DNA of 64,000 bases from Alphaproteobacteria bacterium (GTDB lineage Bacteria > Pseudomonadota > Alphaproteobacteria > Caulobacterales > Parvularculaceae): contig WGLT01000009.1 in assembly GCA_016125425.1 (NCBI GenBank), positions 62,001 to 126,000 of the forward strand, read 5' to 3'. The translations under genes were made by a program, and so were the position numbers. The notes below the pieces were generated by a model that was given only the letters and a program-made list of their open reading frames with translations, searched no databases and was not told the origin of the DNA. Positions 27,561 to 36,441 of this stretch are shown here, piece by piece (positions within the stretch are counted from its first letter, which is position 1; each line of letters opens with the position of its first letter).

Positions 27561-28732
27561 ACGGCGTCGCCAATCTTTTGCTTGCAGGAAAGAGCTGCGT
27601 GGGCGAGATCGCATTTGTCGATCTTAAGGCTCAGCAGCGCCTGATCCGGGAACGGATCGAATCGCGCCTTAAGGCGGTGCTGGATCACGGTCGATACATC
27701 GCAGGTCCGGAAATCGATGAACTCGAAGAAGCATTAGCGGCGCGTACGGGCGCGGCTGCGGCGGTCGCATGCGCGAGCGGAACGGACGCGCTTCTTATCC
27801 CGCTTCTGGCGCGTGGGGTGGGGCCGGGCGACGCAGTGTTTTTGCCGTCTTTCACCTACAATGCGACGGCAAACGCTGTCCTTCTGACGGGAGCGACGCC
27901 GGTCTTCGCGGACATTCGCCCGGATACCTTCACGATCGACCCCGAAGATCTCCGCTTGAGAATTGAGGATGTTCGACGAACGGGCGTTCTGCGCCCGCGG
28001 GCGATCATTCCAGTCGATCTGTTCGGCGCGCCCGCGGACTACAATGCGATCGGCGCGCTCGCAAGCCGCGAAGACCTCTTCGTTCTGGCCGATGCGGCGC
28101 AAAGTTTCGGAGGTCGCTTCAACAATCGCTGGGTCGGCGATCTCGCGCCGGCGACCGCCACAAGCTTCTTTCCGGGCAAATCGCTCGGCGCTTATGGCGA
28201 TGCCGGCGCAATGCTGGCGCGCAGCGAAGAGGACGTCGAAAAATGGCGATCGATTCGCTGGCACGGCACGGATGAACATCGCAAGATTTCGATGCGCGTC
28301 GGCCTGAATGGCCGCATGGACAGTTTTCAGGCGGCTGTACTGCTCGAGAAGCTTTCCATTTTTGACGACGAACTGGCTGCGCGCCGTTCGATAGCGGCTA
28401 TCTATGACGAAAGGCTCTCCCGAATTGCGCAGCCTCAGCGCCAGGCGAATGGCGGTCAGTCCGGCTACGGATATTATTCAATTCGGATCGAAAATCGCGA
28501 CGCAGTCGCCGAAAGCCTGAAACTGGCGGGCGTGCCGACAGCGATCTATTATGCCACCCCCTTGCATCGCATGGCGGCGTTTTCATCCTACGCGCCCGCT
28601 GGCGGCCTGCCGCAGACCGAGCGGATCGCCGGCGAGATCATCTCTTTGCCGATGCATCCTTATCTGTCGCCCGACCAGGTTGACTATATTTGTGATGCTG
28701 TCGAAGCGGCCGCCCGGCAGGCGGGGCGATAA
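27557..28732 (+). CDS. gnnB: DegT/DnrJ/EryC1 aminotransferase, probable UDP-3-keto-GlcNAc aminotransferase (GnnB-like)
   Basis: 391 residues from a GTG at 27557 that overlaps the oxidoreductase stop; a GTG at 27599 before IAFVDLKAQQ is another plausible start. Fold-type-I aminotransferase motifs are ACASGTDALLIPLLA, FLPSFTYNATANAVLLTGA, DAAQSFGG and the PLP lysine in SFFPGKSLGAYGDAG (Lys208). ISLPMHPYLSP near the end is typical of sugar aminotransferases. It should place an amino group on the 3-keto sugar made by the upstream enzyme. The lipid A role is inferred from pairing; no lpx gene is in the window. Confidence 0.75.
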   Translation: MNGVANLLLAGKSCVGEIAFVDLKAQQRLIRERIESRLKAVLDHGRYIAGPEIDELEEALAARTGAAAAVACASGTDALLIPLLARGVGPGDAVFLPSFTYNATANAVLLTGATPVFADIRPDTFTIDPEDLRLRIEDVRRTGVLRPRAIIPVDLFGAPADYNAIGALASREDLFVLADAAQSFGGRFNNRWVGDLAPATATSFFPGKSLGAYGDAGAMLARSEEDVEKWRSIRWHGTDEHRKISMRVGLNGRMDSFQAAVLLEKLSIFDDELAARRSIAAIYDERLSRIAQPQRQANGGQSGYGYYSIRIENRDAVAESLKLAGVPTAIYYATPLHRMAAFSSYAPAGGLPQTERIAGEIISLPMHPYLSPDQVDYICDAVEAAARQAGR

Positions 28733-28771
28733 AACGGTTCGGCTGGTTATTGCGCGCGCGCGGCGCTAAAA

Positions 28772-30043
28772 ATGACCATGGATTTTGAAGCCTCGCCAGC
28801 GGAGATCAGGGCGCGCGCCGAAGCGGGCGAGCCGCGGGCTCAGTATCTGCTTGCCGCGAATTTGAGCCGCGAAGGGCGTCGCGAGGAAGCCGAGCGATGG
28901 CTTCAGGCGGCGGCGCGGGGAGGAGAGCCCGACGCTTACTATACCTTGGCGACCCGTTCGCTCTCGACCTTGCCGGGAACGGCCGACGCCCGCCTTCTTC
29001 TTGAGAAGGCGGCCCTCAAGCAAAGTGTCCCGGCCATCCGCCAACTCGCCGTGCTTGAAGCTCAAGGCTATGGCGGGCCGACGGACTGGCAGCGCGCGGC
29101 GGGCCGCATGGCCGCTCTCGCCCAAGCCGGGGACGTTGCGGCGATGCGCCAAATCGCGGGCCTGCTGATTTTGCAGGATGCGGATGATGAGAACGCCGCC
29201 GCTCTCATTGATCGAACAGCGCTGCGCGACCCTGTCGCCGCGGCGGTCTGTGCGGGCCGCCGTGCGGCAGGCCGCACGACAGGCGATCCGGCGCTCGCCT
29301 CCGATGTTCTAAAACGGCTGGCGGCTGGCGGTTATCCGCGCGCTGGCGAACTGGCGCGAAAGATGATCGCTGCGCCGCCCTCGCGCGTCCCGGCTGCGCC
29401 GGATTGGCCGGTAATTGCAGAAAGGCTATCAACGCCGCCGGCAGCGCCTCAAATCGAACCGAAGCGCATTTCAGCAAGGCCGGATGCGCAGCTTTTTCCG
29501 GCGGCCGTCCCTCCGGAAATCGTCGACTATGTCATAATGCATGCCGCGCCATGCCTGCGGCCGTCGATGATCTACGATTCGCGCGATGGTTCGCGGCGCC
29601 GGGACCCCTACCGCAAATCCCTGACCGCGAGCCTCGGACCAGCCGATCAAGATCTTGTCATTGCGGCGTTGATCCGGCGGATCGGGGGGCTTGTAGGCTG
29701 CGATCATGACCGCGCTGAATTTCTCAGCATTCTTCGGTATGAGGGCGGCGGCGAATATCGGGCGCATTTTGACTGGTTGCCAGAAGGCCCTGATATCGAG
29801 GCCTCGGGACAGCGCGTTGCGACCGCGCTTCTTTACCTCAACGAGGACTATTCAGGCGGGCAGACGCATTTGATTTTCGCTGATGCAAAGGTCAAAGGCG
29901 CCATCGGCGACGTTCTGGTCTTCTGGAATATTCTTCCCGGGGGCGCTCCCGATGAAGCGTCGCGCCATGCGAGCTTGCCCGTTCTTTCCGGCGAGAAATG
30001 GCTGGCGTCCCTGTGGTTCCGTTCCCGCCGGTTTGTCTTTTAA
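28772..30043 (+). CDS. 2-oxoglutarate/Fe(II) dioxygenase (prolyl 4-hydroxylase-like) with Sel1-type N-terminal repeats
   Basis: 423 residues. The N-terminal half (about 15-200) is alpha-helical with Sel1/TPR-like repeats (PRAQYLLAANLSREGRREEA and similar). The C-terminal half (about 235-423) is a P4H alpha-subunit-like catalytic domain with all expected residues: iron ligands His332 and Asp334 (HFDW), distal His399 (SRHASLPV), and the 2-oxoglutarate-binding Lys409 (GEKWLAS). It likely hydroxylates a protein side chain, with the repeats as substrate docking. It starts 39 bp after the GnnB-like gene and may be co-transcribed. The substrate is unknown. Confidence 0.85.
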   Translation: MTMDFEASPAEIRARAEAGEPRAQYLLAANLSREGRREEAERWLQAAARGGEPDAYYTLATRSLSTLPGTADARLLLEKAALKQSVPAIRQLAVLEAQGYGGPTDWQRAAGRMAALAQAGDVAAMRQIAGLLILQDADDENAAALIDRTALRDPVAAAVCAGRRAAGRTTGDPALASDVLKRLAAGGYPRAGELARKMIAAPPSRVPAAPDWPVIAERLSTPPAAPQIEPKRISARPDAQLFPAAVPPEIVDYVIMHAAPCLRPSMIYDSRDGSRRRDPYRKSLTASLGPADQDLVIAALIRRIGGLVGCDHDRAEFLSILRYEGGGEYRAHFDWLPEGPDIEASGQRVATALLYLNEDYSGGQTHLIFADAKVKGAIGDVLVFWNILPGGAPDEASRHASLPVLSGEKWLASLWFRSRRFVF

Positions 30044-30055
30044 GCTTTCCGGGGC

Positions 30056-30074
30056 GATATAACACTGATATAAC
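30056..30074 (+). promoter_or_regulatory. GATATAAC direct repeat upstream of the Zur-like gene
   Basis: Two exact copies of GATATAAC (30056-30063 and 30067-30074) separated by ACT, 28 bp before the ATG of a Fur-family gene. The 11-bp period puts them on the same helix face. They could be a repressor site or simply overlapping -10-like elements. Confidence 0.4.
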
Positions 30075-30102
30075 TCCCGGACGCCACATTCGGACGGGCC
30101 AA

Positions 30103-30558
30103 ATGGCTTCAAGGGAAGCGGACAGGACTAAAGGGGCGGGAGACCGCCGCGCCGGTTTGACCAAAAATGAACGGCTGGTCTGGGACGCGTTGACTGAGGC
30201 CGACGAGCCCCTGAAGGCCTATGAAATTCTGGATCGGCTGAAGAGCCGCGGCGTTCGCGCGCCGATGACCGTCTATCGGGCGTTGGACGGCCTTGAGGAA
30301 AAAGGCGTCATCCACAAGCTGGACGGTCTCAATTCTTTCGTATGCTGCAATCACGAGCGCCCGCATGTGGTGCAGGCGTTTCTCGTGTGCGAGATCTGTT
30401 CGACCGTCAAGGAAGTCGAGCTTGAGGCGGTGTCCGATGTCGCTGCGCCGCTGATCAGGCGGGCGGGATTCGACATGCACACCGCGCGGCTCGAGGTTCG
30501 CGGCGTATGCGACAATTGCGAATGCGCGCGCCACGGTCCCCGGTCTTCGAATCATTGA
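30103..30558 (+). CDS. zur: Fur-family transcriptional repressor, Zur-like
   Basis: 151 residues from the ATG at 30103. A winged helix (LTKNERLVWDALTEADEPLK, then MTVYRALDGLEEKGVIHKLD) is followed by a dimerisation/metal domain with FVCCNHERPHVV and the structural zinc pairs CEIC and CDNC. The sequence around the first metal site (N-terminal Cys-Cys, then His) and the short C-terminus resemble Zur rather than Fur. It would repress zinc uptake when zinc is sufficient, but no zinc-transport gene is next to it, so Fur or another subclass remains possible. Confidence 0.75.
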   Translation: MASREADRTKGAGDRRAGLTKNERLVWDALTEADEPLKAYEILDRLKSRGVRAPMTVYRALDGLEEKGVIHKLDGLNSFVCCNHERPHVVQAFLVCEICSTVKEVELEAVSDVAAPLIRRAGFDMHTARLEVRGVCDNCECARHGPRSSNH

Positions 30559-30616
30559 CTCGGGCGTGCGCCATTCTATTGTCCGCCAGTCCGGCGGGAT
30601 AGGTTCGCGCCGGCAC

Positions 30617-30808
30617 GCGCTTGCGGGAGAGACCCGGTCTCATTCGGACCGGGCGCCGAAGGAGCAACCGCCCCGGAAACTCTCAGGCAGAAGGACCGCG
30701 CGCGTGGTTGAGGCTGGAAAGCGGGATGGCGACCAAGTCGGTCGCGCCCCACCGAAGGAGTAAGCCGGCGGCGCCCGGCGAAATCTCTCAGGTTCCGTGA
30801 CAGCCGGG
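30617..30808 (+). promoter_or_regulatory. Tandem glycine riboswitch
   Basis: Two aptamers in tandem. The first contains GCGGGAGAGACCC, GCGCCGAAGGAGCAA and AACTCTCAGGCAGAAGGACCG; the second contains GCTGGAAAGCGGG, CACCGAAGGAGTAAGCC and AATCTCTCAGGTTCCGTGACAGC. This is the classical glycine-sensing arrangement upstream of the glycine cleavage genes, about 40 nt before gcvT. Glycine binding should turn the operon on. A GC-rich hairpin (about 30811-30830) follows and may be the expression platform. Confidence 0.95.
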
Positions 30809-30848
30809 GTCGCCGTCCAAGGGGGCGGCGATCGCCCATGGAACCGTT

Positions 30849-32012
30849 ATGTCGACCAAGCCAAACACGCCTTTGAAACGCACGGCCCTCCACGGTCTTC
30901 ACCTGTCGCTCGGCGCCAAGATGGTGGAGTTCGCTGGTTACGACATGCCCGTCCAGTACGCAGACGGAGTCCTCAAGGAGCATCTGCACACGCGCGCCAA
31001 AGCAGGCCTCTTCGACGTTTCGCATATGGGACAGGCGTTCTTGCGGACGAGGCAATCGCCCATGGGCGGCGAAGACGCCCACATCGCCGTTGCGGGCGCG
31101 ATCGAAATGCTGGTTCCCGCGGAAATTCGGAAGTTGAAAAAGGGCGGTCAGCGCTACTCGGTTTTTCTCAACGATAAAGGCGGCGTTCTTGACGATCTCA
31201 TGATTTCCCGCCCGCTTGAGGATGATCGTCAGGGCGAATTGTTCCTGGTTGTGAACGCCGCCATGAAGGATCAGGATTTTGCGCTGATCCGGAAAATGCT
31301 CGGCGATCGGGTCGAACTGCAGGTCGCCGACGACCGCAGTCTGATTGCTCTACAGGGACCGTCCGCAGCCGAAATTCTGGAAGAAATCGTTCCGGGAGTC
31401 TCCGCTCAGACCTTCATGACCATGCGGCGTTATGATTGGGGCGGCGCCGGCCTCATTGTGACAAGATCCGGCTACACGGGCGAGGACGGGTTTGAAATTT
31501 CCGTTCCGAATAAACGCGCGGACGAATTCGCGAAAAAGCTGCTCGCGCATCCCGATGTCGCGCCCATTGGGCTGGGCGCGCGCGATAGCTTGCGGCTTGA
31601 GGCTGGTCTTTGCCTTTACGGTCACGACCTCAACAGTCAGATATCGCCGGTAGAAGGAAATATCGCATTCGCGATTGGCAAACGCCGGCGCGAGGAAGGC
31701 GGCTTTCCGGGTGCTGAGAGAATCATCCGTGAGCTCAAGGAAGGCCCGAAGCGTCTTCGGGTCGGCATAAGGCCCGAGGGACGCGCGCCTGCGCGGGAGG
31801 GCGTCGAGATTCTTTCCGCTGCCGGCGACAAAATCGGCGAGATTACCTCCGGGGGGTTCGGACCGACTGTGAACGGTCCTGTCGCCATGGGCTATGTCCC
31901 GGCTGAGTATTCGAAAACCGGAACCAAGGTCCAGCTGATGGTTCGCGGCAAGGCGTTGCCGGCCGAGATCGTGGATATGCCGGTCGTTCCGCACAGATAT
32001 TATCGAGGGTAG
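30849..32012 (+). CDS. gcvT: Glycine cleavage system T protein (aminomethyltransferase)
   Basis: 387 residues. It carries the GcvT hallmarks LKRTALHGLHLSLGAKMVEF, LFDVSHMGQ, SGYTGEDGFEI and GLGARDSLRLEAGLCLYGHD, with the catalytic Asp in the last motif. It transfers the methylene carbon of the H-protein-bound intermediate to tetrahydrofolate and releases ammonia. It is the first gene after the glycine riboswitch, with gcvH following after 9 bp. Confidence 0.97.
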   Translation: MSTKPNTPLKRTALHGLHLSLGAKMVEFAGYDMPVQYADGVLKEHLHTRAKAGLFDVSHMGQAFLRTRQSPMGGEDAHIAVAGAIEMLVPAEIRKLKKGGQRYSVFLNDKGGVLDDLMISRPLEDDRQGELFLVVNAAMKDQDFALIRKMLGDRVELQVADDRSLIALQGPSAAEILEEIVPGVSAQTFMTMRRYDWGGAGLIVTRSGYTGEDGFEISVPNKRADEFAKKLLAHPDVAPIGLGARDSLRLEAGLCLYGHDLNSQISPVEGNIAFAIGKRRREEGGFPGAERIIRELKEGPKRLRVGIRPEGRAPAREGVEILSAAGDKIGEITSGGFGPTVNGPVAMGYVPAEYSKTGTKVQLMVRGKALPAEIVDMPVVPHRYYRG

Positions 32013-32021
32013 GAGAGGCTG

Positions 32022-32393
32022 ATGACGGTTCGATATACGAAAGACCATGAATGGGTGCGCATGGACGGGGACGTCGCCGTCGTCGGCATCACCGCGCACG
32101 CCGCCGAACAGCTTGGCGATGTCGTGTTTGTGGAGCTGCCTTCAAAAGGCGCGTCCTTCAAACAGCACGCCGATATGGCCGTGGTCGAATCCGTGAAGGC
32201 TGCGTCCGATGTCTTCGCGCCGATTTCCGGCGAGATCGTCGACGTGAATACGGCGATTGTCGATGATCCCGCGCGCGTCAACGCAGATCCGGCCGGCGAG
32301 GCATGGTTCGTCAAAATGAAACCCGCTGATCCGGCGGAGTTCGACGGGCTGATGGATGAGGCTGCTTACAACGCTTTTACGGAGAACGCCTAA
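32022..32393 (+). CDS. gcvH: Glycine cleavage system H protein
   Basis: 123 residues, normal for GcvH. The start [20 protein letters not shown] and the lipoyl site Lys59 in [15 protein letters not shown] are intact. The lipoylated lysine arm carries the aminomethyl group between P, T and L proteins. It is followed immediately by the GTG start of gcvPA. GGAGAGGCTG lies upstream of the ATG as ribosome site. Confidence 0.97.
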   Translation: MTVRYTKDHEWVRMDGDVAVVGITAHAAEQLGDVVFVELPSKGASFKQHADMAVVESVKAASDVFAPISGEIVDVNTAIVDDPARVNADPAGEAWFVKMKPADPAEFDGLMDEAAYNAFTENA

Positions 32394-33734
32394 GTGCGCT
32401 ATCTGCCGCTTACTTCCGGCGACCGCCGGGCGATGCTCGAACGCATCGGCGCGCGCAATGTCGACGAGCTTTTTCGGGATGTGCCGAAGGACGCGCTGAA
32501 CGCGCCGATCGACCTGCCGGCGCATAAGGGCGAACTCGAAGTCGAGCGGCTCCTCGGCGCGTTGGCCGCCAAGAACCGCGCCGCCGGTGCCGGCCCGTTT
32601 TTTGTCGGCTGCGGGGCGTATAAGCACCACGTGCCGGCGACGGTGGATCACGTCATTCAGCGCTCGGAGTTTTTAACCTCTTACACTCCCTATCAACCGG
32701 AAATCGCGCAGGGAACCCTGCAATATCTTTTCGAATTCCAGACGCAGGTTGCAGCGCTTACGGGCATGGAGGTGGCTAACGCCTCCATGTATGACGGTTC
32801 GACCGCCTGCGGGGAGGCGGCGCTGATGGCGCGGCGCGTCACGAAGCGGGGCCGAGTCGTCCTTTCCGGCGGGCTACACCCGCACTACGCCGCGGTCGTT
32901 CGAACGAATTCGGAGCTTTTGGGCGACAAGGTCGTCGCCGCACCGATGGATGTCGACGGAAAGGAAGACCTCGCCGCGATGATCGACGGAGACACGGCCT
33001 GCGTCATCGTTCAAAATCCGGACGTCTTCGGCAATCTGCGCGATCTGTCGCCGATCGCCGACGCCTGCCGCGCGCATGGCGCGTTGCTTGTCGCGGTCGT
33101 GACTGAAACTGTGTCGCTTGGCGCTGTGAAATCGCCGGGCGAAATGGGCGCTGATATCGTCGTCGGCGAAGGCCAGTCAATTGGCGTCGGTCTTAATTTC
33201 GGCGGCCCCTATGTCGGCCTCTTCGCGACACGTCAGAAATATGTGCGGCAAATGCCTGGCCGACTTTGCGGCGAGACGAAAGATGCGGAAGGAAAACGCG
33301 GCTTCGTTTTGACATTGTCGACGCGCGAGCAGCATATCCGCCGCGACAAGGCGACCTCCAACATTTGCACAAATTCCGGCCTGTGCGCGCTCGCTTTCAC
33401 TGTTCATATGACTTTGCTTGGCGGGGAGGGGCTCCGCCGGCTCGCCATGCTGAACCATGAAGCGGCTTGCAAGACCGCGGACGCTCTCGCCAGGATTTCG
33501 GGCGTCGAGCTGATCACGAAGTCTTACTTCAATGAATTCACGCTGCGACTGCCCAAGAATGCGACTGAGGTTGTCGAATTTCTTGCGACGAAGGGCGTGC
33601 TTGCCGGCGTTCCCGGCGGCCGCCTTTGGCCGAATGATCGCCAGGCGGACAATCTTCTCATCATCGCCGCGACGGAATGCGTGCGCGACGCCGACATCGA
33701 CGCGTTCGCCGCTGCGCTGGAAGAGGTTCTTTAG
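32394..33734 (+). CDS. gcvPA: Glycine dehydrogenase (decarboxylating) subunit 1
   Basis: 446 residues starting at a GTG directly abutting the gcvH stop ([20 protein letters not shown]). It is the N-terminal half of a split P protein, with [35 protein letters not shown] and [13 protein letters not shown]. With subunit 2 it binds PLP, decarboxylates glycine and loads H protein. The split P1/P2 form is typical of many alphaproteobacteria, in contrast to the single GcvP of E. coli. Confidence 0.96.
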   Translation: MRYLPLTSGDRRAMLERIGARNVDELFRDVPKDALNAPIDLPAHKGELEVERLLGALAAKNRAAGAGPFFVGCGAYKHHVPATVDHVIQRSEFLTSYTPYQPEIAQGTLQYLFEFQTQVAALTGMEVANASMYDGSTACGEAALMARRVTKRGRVVLSGGLHPHYAAVVRTNSELLGDKVVAAPMDVDGKEDLAAMIDGDTACVIVQNPDVFGNLRDLSPIADACRAHGALLVAVVTETVSLGAVKSPGEMGADIVVGEGQSIGVGLNFGGPYVGLFATRQKYVRQMPGRLCGETKDAEGKRGFVLTLSTREQHIRRDKATSNICTNSGLCALAFTVHMTLLGGEGLRRLAMLNHEAACKTADALARISGVELITKSYFNEFTLRLPKNATEVVEFLATKGVLAGVPGGRLWPNDRQADNLLIIAATECVRDADIDAFAAALEEVL

Positions 33735-33736
33735 GC

Positions 33737-35290
33737 ATGGGCATGAATGTTCAGGGCAGACCGACGCAACAAGTCGCTGAATCCGTGGCGCCGTCGTCGA
33801 CCTTCACCGGTAATCGCGCGCTACAGATCGAAGAATCTCTGATCTTTGAGAAGAACGCTTTCGACGAAACGGGAGTCGATCTGCCCGAACCGGTCGGCGT
33901 GAACCGTCTCGGCGCGCATGCGCGGCAAAGTCCGATCAACCTTCCCGGCCTCTCCGAGCCGGAGACCATGCGCCATTATGTGCGTCTTTCGCAGAAGAAT
34001 TTCTCGATCGATTCCGGGCCGTTTCCGCTCGGATCGTGCACCATGAAGCACAATCCCCGACTCAATGAAAAAATGGCGCGCCTGCCGGGATTCGCCGACA
34101 TTCATCCTTTGCAGCCCCAATCGACCGTGCAGGGCGCGCTCGAGCTGATCGACGAGCTCGCCCATTGGCTTCTCGAACTCACGGGCATGCCGGCCGTTGC
34201 AATGTCGCCGAAGGCGGGCGCGCATGGCGAGCTTTGCGGCATGATGGCGATCAAGGCGGCGCTGATTGATCGCGGCGAAGCGAAGTCCCGCACGCGCGTT
34301 CTCGCGCCGGAATCCGCGCACGGCACCAATCCGGCGACAGCCGCGCAATGCGGCTTTACCGTCGACGCAATTCCGGCCGACGAAACGGGCCGCATCGATC
34401 TCGAAGCCTTGCGTCAAAAGATGGGACCCGATGTCGCCGCGATCATGGTGACGAATCCGAACACCTGCGGACTCTTCGAGCGCGACATTCGCGCCATCGC
34501 GGACGCGGTGCACGAGGCGGGCGGCTATTTCTACTGCGACGGCGCGAATTTCAACGCGATCGCCGGGAAGGTGCGCCCCGGGGATCTCGGCGTCGACGCC
34601 ATGCATATCAATCTGCATAAGACCTTTTCGACGCCGCATGGCGGCGGCGGTCCCGGCGCGGGACCTGTAGTCCTTTCCGAGGCGCTCGCGCCTTTCGCGC
34701 CGGTTCCCTATGTCGTGAAGGAAGGCGGACGTTATCATCTGGTCGAAACGCGCCGCGCGGCGGAGGCGGAAGGCGAAAGCCACGCAGGCGGTCGTCTTAC
34801 GGCGTTCCATGGCCAGATGGGCATGTTCGTGCGGGCGCTGTCATATATGCTGTCTCACGGCGGCGACGGAATCCGCCAAGCGGCGGAGGACGCTGTCCTG
34901 AACGCGAATTACGTTCTGGCGCGCCTCAAGGCCGAGATGACGCCGGCCTTTGACGGCTATTGCATGCACGAATGCCTGTTCGATGACGAGTTTCTCAAAG
35001 GCACGGGCGTTGAAACCATCGACTTCGCCAAGGCGATGATCGACGAGGGTTATCATCCGATGACGATGTATTTCCCGCTTGTCGTTCATGGCGCGATGTT
35101 GATCGAGCCGACGGAATCGGAATCGAAGCAGGAGCTGGATCGCTTCTGCGATGCGCTTTTGTCGATCGCGCGCCGCGCCAAGGCGGGCGATCAGTCGCTG
35201 AAAACCGCGCCGCATTTTGCGCCGCGCAGACGTCTCGACGAGACCGGCGCGGCGAGAAATCCGGTGCTGCGATGGACGCCTGCGGAATAG
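33737..35290 (+). CDS. gcvPB: Glycine dehydrogenase (decarboxylating) subunit 2
   Basis: 517 residues from the ATG at 33737, two bases after the gcvPA stop. The C-terminal half of the split P protein is recognisable by LGSCTMKHNPR, ESAHGTNPATAAQCGF and the PLP lysine in NLHKTFSTPHGGGGPGAG. It completes the glycine cleavage operon (T-H-P1-P2). The shared L protein, lipoamide dehydrogenase, is not in the window. The stop directly abuts the stop of the convergent DUF924 gene, with no room for a terminator. Confidence 0.96.
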   Translation: MGMNVQGRPTQQVAESVAPSSTFTGNRALQIEESLIFEKNAFDETGVDLPEPVGVNRLGAHARQSPINLPGLSEPETMRHYVRLSQKNFSIDSGPFPLGSCTMKHNPRLNEKMARLPGFADIHPLQPQSTVQGALELIDELAHWLLELTGMPAVAMSPKAGAHGELCGMMAIKAALIDRGEAKSRTRVLAPESAHGTNPATAAQCGFTVDAIPADETGRIDLEALRQKMGPDVAAIMVTNPNTCGLFERDIRAIADAVHEAGGYFYCDGANFNAIAGKVRPGDLGVDAMHINLHKTFSTPHGGGGPGAGPVVLSEALAPFAPVPYVVKEGGRYHLVETRRAAEAEGESHAGGRLTAFHGQMGMFVRALSYMLSHGGDGIRQAAEDAVLNANYVLARLKAEMTPAFDGYCMHECLFDDEFLKGTGVETIDFAKAMIDEGYHPMTMYFPLVVHGAMLIEPTESESKQELDRFCDALLSIARRAKAGDQSLKTAPHFAPRRRLDETGAARNPVLRWTPAE

Positions 35291-35863
35291 TCAAGGATTA
35301 AATCCGCCGCTTTCGAGATAGGCGATCTCTTCAGGCGTCGATGGGCGGCCAAGTATCCGGTTGCGATGCGGAAATCGCCCGAAGCGCCTGATAATTTCGC
35401 AGTGATCGACAGCGTAGCGCTCATTATAGGACCCGGGCAGGCGTTCCTTGAACAGTGCGACGCAATATTCCTGATCGGCAAGCGATTCCGAATGCATGAA
35501 GGGGATGTAAAAAAAGGCGCGCCGATCGTCCGGCGTCGCCACGTCGAAGCCGCCGTCAATCGCGCCGCGTGCGACTTCCCGGGCGCGCGCATCCTGCTCG
35601 AAAGCGCGCGGCGTGTCCCGAAAGAGGTTTCGGGAAAACTGGTCGAGTATGAGGATCAGCGCGAGCGCGCCGTCGCGATCTGCGCGCAGCTGGTCCAGCC
35701 GTCCGGCGCTCGCCGCGTCATGGGCCGCGCTGAAGCGATCGCGAATTTCGGTGTCAAAAGCGGCATTGCGCGCAAACCAGTCCTTGCGATCGTGGTCTAC
35801 GAACCAGAATTCAAGGACTGCGCGGGCGAGGTCTTTGGGATCCAAAGACGCCGCTTTCATCAT
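35291..35863 (-). CDS. DUF924-family protein
   Basis: A 190-residue soluble helical protein of the DUF924/YPO1182 family, TPR-like in fold. Family landmarks are VLEFWFVDHDRKDWFARN, LILILDQFSRNLFRDTPRAF, FFYIPFMHSESLADQE and the C-terminal RFGRFPHRNRILGRPSTPEE. The function of the family is not established. It starts 2 bp after the atpF stop, so it probably rides on the ATP synthase transcript. Confidence 0.88.
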   Translation of the reverse strand: MMKAASLDPKDLARAVLEFWFVDHDRKDWFARNAAFDTEIRDRFSAAHDAASAGRLDQLRADRDGALALILILDQFSRNLFRDTPRAFEQDARAREVARGAIDGGFDVATPDDRRAFFYIPFMHSESLADQEYCVALFKERLPGSYNERYAVDHCEIIRRFGRFPHRNRILGRPSTPEEIAYLESGGFNP

Positions 35864-35865
35864 CG

Positions 35866-36429
35866 TTAGTGAAGCTTCGAGCGAAGCTCGTCGATCGCCT
35901 TTTCAACCAGCGCCGACTGCGCGCCATGATCCATGCGCTTTTTGATAATTTCGCGCGCTGTGTCGACAGCGAGGTCGACGGTCTGACCTCTGACTTCAGC
36001 GAGGGCCTGCGCTTCGGCGCGAGCGATTTTTTCTTCTGCGGCCTTTGCTCGGCGTTCGATCTGTTCGGCGATTTTGGCGCGGGATTCCTGGACTAGGCGC
36101 TGCGCGTCTTTCTTCGCCTGCTCAATGATGCCCTTCGCTTCTTCTTCCGCATCGCGCTGACGACGCTGATATTGCGCAAGCAGCTCCTGCGCCTCCTCGC
36201 GAAGACGGCGTGCTTGGTCGAGTTCGTCGGCGATACGCTGCGAGCGTTTATCGAGCGCCGCTGTAATCTTTTTATGAACGCCCGCGCGCCAGAAAATCGC
36301 GATGACGATCGCGAAGGCGATGAGGAGAACCCAGAGCATGGCCGTCATGACCTGTTCGCCCGACGCTACCGTTCCGATATGTTCGGCGGCGTTCTGAGCG
36401 CTGGCGACGAGCAGAGAGACTTCGATCAT
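35866..36429 (-). CDS. atpF: F0F1 ATP synthase subunit b
   Basis: 187 residues. One N-terminal membrane helix (about 29-47, TAMLWVLLIAFAIVIAIFW in part) is followed by a long charged coiled coil with repeated QRRQRDAEEEAKGIIEQAKK-type heptads. It forms the peripheral stalk with b', holding F1 against a. It is the last F0 gene of the operon, after b', as in other alphaproteobacteria, with a 12-bp gap. Confidence 0.93.
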   Translation of the reverse strand: MIEVSLLVASAQNAAEHIGTVASGEQVMTAMLWVLLIAFAIVIAIFWRAGVHKKITAALDKRSQRIADELDQARRLREEAQELLAQYQRRQRDAEEEAKGIIEQAKKDAQRLVQESRAKIAEQIERRAKAAEEKIARAEAQALAEVRGQTVDLAVDTAREIIKKRMDHGAQSALVEKAIDELRSKLH

Positions 36430-36441
36430 TTTTCGTCTCCT

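Noticed and set aside
25148-28732. An ansamycin-type aminoshikimate cluster (RifH, RifL, RifK)
   Set aside because: Class II DAHP synthase is the ordinary shikimate enzyme in many alphaproteobacteria, and no other AHBA genes follow; a GnnA/GnnB reading is simpler. Kept only as an alternative.
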